A DNA stretch of 64,000 nt from Diadema setosum (taxonomy: Eukaryota; Echinodermata; Echinoidea; Diadematoida; Diadematidae). Shown piece by piece: positions 21,004-64,000 of the stretch (position 1 is the first letter of the stretch; each line of letters opens with the position of its first letter). The DNA is taken from contig CM067077.1 of the NCBI GenBank assembly GCA_033980235.1, forward strand, positions 5,928,602 to 5,992,601, read 5' to 3'. The notes under the pieces were generated by a model that was not told where the DNA came from, did not search any database, and worked only from the letters and a program-made list of their open reading frames with translations. The translations under genes were made by a program, and so were the position numbers.

Positions 21004-21604
21004 CTGCTAAAGGGGTATACCAGACAATTTGTATAATTTCACATCAGGTAGTACATAAATCAATAGTAGCATGTACAGACTTGTGGAATTTATTGTGGAC
21101 GTTGAGAAGACACAACTAAAACAGTACTCTGAAAAACCAACATGATACGAACGAGGATGATGACATAGGACGCTCATAACATTCCAGTAATATAGCGATG
21201 TGATTTCGCTGGAATACCACTCGCTTATAAAGTTCACCTGTGCAGAAATTAAGCATGCTCTCTTCTTTTAATTGTTCAGCTTTATTGAGCACCCAATCAT
21301 GCATTGTGAAGCTGCCATGACAGCATCCTCGTTCACTGTGATTTACTATAAATTTTGAAAACATTCTTGTTCCTCATTCCCATCACTATAAATCCTGAAA
21401 CGCTGTACCCAGTATATCTATAGATGTTCAAATGCAAAAAATTAATATGAATCATCTGGAGATCTGAGACCAGCTATTTCAGGTGTTGATGTTTGCGTTC
21501 GATATTCAAGGGAATAACCTTATCTATTCGTAAGATGACAACAAAGTGACATTACAAACTAAATTGAAAATCACGCTGGCGGTGGCACGGGACTACAGTA
21601 TTAT

Positions 21605-21619
21605 TTTATTTCATTTATT
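21605..21619 (-). promoter_or_regulatory. Candidate polyadenylation signals of the membrane-protein gene
   Basis: Two AATAAA hexamers on the minus strand (21610-21605 and 21619-21614) lie about 60-70 bases past the stop at 21676. That is a normal distance and supports this being a terminal exon. Confidence 0.4.
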
Positions 21620-21675
21620 CTTTTTAAACGATAGGGATATGGTTGGGGTTGGTTAAGATGGTGACGGGTCATTGT

Positions 21676-62162
<40,487 letters not shown>

Positions 62163-62398
62163 AACGGAGTTGATCACGTTGCTACCGCGGGTCTGGCGGG
62201 GTAGAGGTAGGTGTCAAAAGGACGGGGAACATAGATGCGGCTAGGTGTAAACCGACCTGCATTTGGAAGGTTCGATGTGGGAAGAGGTGGAGAGAAAGAG
62301 AAGAGGAGAAAGAAAAAGAAGGATAGAGCAAGAGAGGGAGAGAGGGCGTTACGGTGATTTGGATGTGGGTGTGTGAAATATATACAGAGATAGAGATA

Positions 62399-62406
62399 GA
62401 AAGAGA

Positions 62407-62460
<54 letters not shown>
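62399..62460. repeat. GA microsatellite
   Basis: A (GA)n run lies about 240-300 bases upstream, in minus-strand terms, of the presumed start codon at 62162. It could sit in the 5' leader or promoter of the membrane-protein gene. Confidence 0.9.
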
Positions 62461-62837
62461 CAAATAGAAAGAGATATGTTAGTGGGCGTATATTGCTGGA
62501 ATGACTGTATGATCTCATTATTTTCTCGGAGCTCTGCGCGGCATCATAGAAACAGTCACTATTGATGTTCCAGGCAGATACGTAATGATTTTTACCCCTT
62601 TTAGCAGACATACACGTGAATACCAATTTTTGACCTTGTCATATCAATCATTTAGCTACATATTCTCGGTCAATAAATAACTGCTCAAGAATAACTTCTG
62701 TTTAAACAGCAAGCATATAAAAACACAAAATGACAGACAGTTACTGTACGATATAAAACATTATTGAACATAAAAAAGTGTACGTCTGAAAATTTGCTAT
62801 CATATGATTTTGTATAACTTGTAAGTATGTAGCCTCG

Positions 62838-63815
62838 TTATGCCTCCGCAACGAAGTGGCCGGAGGCATTCATGTTTTCGGGTCGTCCGTCCGTCCGTCC
62901 GTACGTCCGTCCCGTTTTGTTTTTGTCGATATCTCAAGAACCGTGTGGTGGTTTTACATCAAACTTGGTATAAGGGTATATCCTTGGGGGATAATACTTT
63001 GTGTGGATTTTAGGGTCACAGGGTAAAAGGTCAAAGGTCACAGGTTATTTTGTGAAAAAAAAATGAAATTTCATGTTTTTCTCCATATCTCGCAATTGGT
63101 TCAAGGTATCTTCATGGAACTTAGTATATATGCTTGTACCGATGGGAAGTGATTATCTAGGGAAGTTGGGGGTCATGGGTCAAAGGTCAGGGGGGTCAAA
63201 GGTCAAGGTCAACTCCTCAAAATATCACTACTTTCCATAAAATGCAATATGCCTGAAGGTTTTTTTTTTTTAAACTTAATGTATGGCATGTATTACCCAA
63301 TATATATTTTTGGGGAAGTTTCTTGCCAAAAGGTCAAAGGTCAAAAGGTAAAAGGTCAAGTGAAAGTGCTAAATTGCACTTTTTCCTCCATATCTCGAAA
63401 GTAATTCAAGGTATCATCATGAAACTTACATATTTATGCATGTTCTACCTAACAGTGATTCTCTGTGGAACTGTGAGGTCAAAGGTCAAAGACCAGGTTT
63501 AGATAATGCTATTTTCCCATTTGATACTGAAATTATACTTTTTCTCAATACCTTGAAAATTACTCAATGCATAAACTTATAAAAGGGTCAAAAGTCAAGT
63601 AAAAATCATCAGTTCCCCAAATACCTGCACTCTGACATTTGAATAATTCATCCAGTTGAACCTAGTTCTAGGAAAGTGAACATTTCAGCACATTTGTGGC
63701 AAACCTGTCATTTTAATAAATTTGCCAATTGTGTGAAACTGTCATCACACATTGTCAAGACATTGTACTATAGACCTATTAGGAGAACCATGCATTATGG
63801 CGGAGGCATATCAGT
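62838..63815. mobile_element. ~1-kb repeat with CGTCCGTCCG head and AGGTCA arrays
   Basis: It opens with ATGCCTCCGC...CGGAGGCAT and a GTCC tandem run, and closes with GGCGGAGGCAT, an imperfect inverted pair. Repeats of this design (CGGAGGCAT plus CCGTCCGTCCG) occur widely in marine invertebrates. Inside are many GGTCAAAGGTCA motifs and repeated CATATCTC / CAAGGTAT phrases, suggesting internal duplication. No coding frame is convincing. Confidence 0.55.
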
Positions 63816-64000
63816 CGCCGTAGCGATATATCTAGTTATCAATAAATCAAATGATGTAATCAGAAACATTATTATAATGTTCTTCAGAGAGCCGCCCTAC
63901 TTTGGCAAAAGGAAGCAAGTGATATTTTTTATGGATATTGACTTTTTATTGATTTGGCATATTTGAGGCATGCTCTATTTAACTGAAAAATCCAAAAGTA

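Larger units (their letters stand above)
12979..21604. other. Intergenic region between the convergent genes
   Basis: I see no supportable gene here. It contains the urease 3' flank, the TTAA MITE at 14941-15284, an AAATG-tailed repeat end near 15904, an inverted-repeat element at 16718-16933, the TA MITE at 18756-19001, an AAT/ATT tract near 19873-20060 and a tRNA-like SINE remnant near 20931. Confidence 0.6.

Noticed and set aside
62838..63600. Regularly spaced repeats considered as a CRISPR array
   Set aside because: The spacing is irregular, the repeats are short GGTCA motifs and phrase duplications inside a eukaryotic dispersed repeat, and no cas genes are present.

Overview
The window is eukaryotic, most likely from a marine invertebrate deuterostome such as an echinoderm (inference). 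Coding DNA is sparse and cut into short exons by GT-AG introns. Long AT, GT, GATA and AAT microsatellites are common, as are short terminal-inverted-repeat (TIR) elements. The one recognisable enzyme is a urease, which sea urchins keep and most animals have lost. There are no operons, ribosome binding sites, rRNA genes or CRISPR arrays, and no intact tRNA gene that I can support.

Left part, 1-13 kb, plus strand: the 3' part of a urease gene. Eleven exons (363-467, 1719-1794, 6729-6876, 7380-7558, 8136-8250, 8862-8951, 9702-9800, 10430-10529, 11090-11258, 12219-12277, 12857-12978) join in frame into 419 visible residues ending at a stop. They carry the carbamylated lysine, all nickel ligands expected in this part, and the flap Cys-His. 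The 5' exons, including the first HxH nickel ligands, lie upstream of the window. Intron 3 is a GC-AG intron. Intron 2 (4.9 kb) holds a 3.3-kb inverted-repeat unit with a TTAA-flanked MITE nested inside it.

Middle, 13-21.6 kb: intergenic DNA with a second TTAA MITE, several TA-type MITEs, a tRNA-like SINE remnant and an AAT/ATT tract.

Right part, 21.6-62.2 kb, minus strand: I assemble a four-exon gene that converges on the urease gene. Its exons are a signal-peptide exon (62102-62162), a Ser/Thr-rich ectodomain exon (42259-42909), a transmembrane exon (41720-41867) and a cytoplasmic-tail exon (21676-21979). All three junctions have good splice sites and matching phases (1, 1, 2). The product is a predicted 387-residue type I membrane protein of unknown family. 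Its introns of about 20, 0.4 and 19 kb hold many repeats: a 4.7-kb foldback element, a 1.7-kb element packed with ACGAGC/ACGCAG hexamers, a 144-bp palindrome with a tRNA-like core, and long microsatellites. They also hold some complex non-repetitive stretches that may be regulatory.

Right end, 62.2-64 kb: the presumed 5' flank of the membrane-protein gene, with a GA tract and a roughly 1-kb repeat carrying several AGGTCA direct repeats.

The two genes show no functional link. Exon boundaries come from reading splice sites and protein frames by eye. Repeat family names rest on target-site duplications and termini only.
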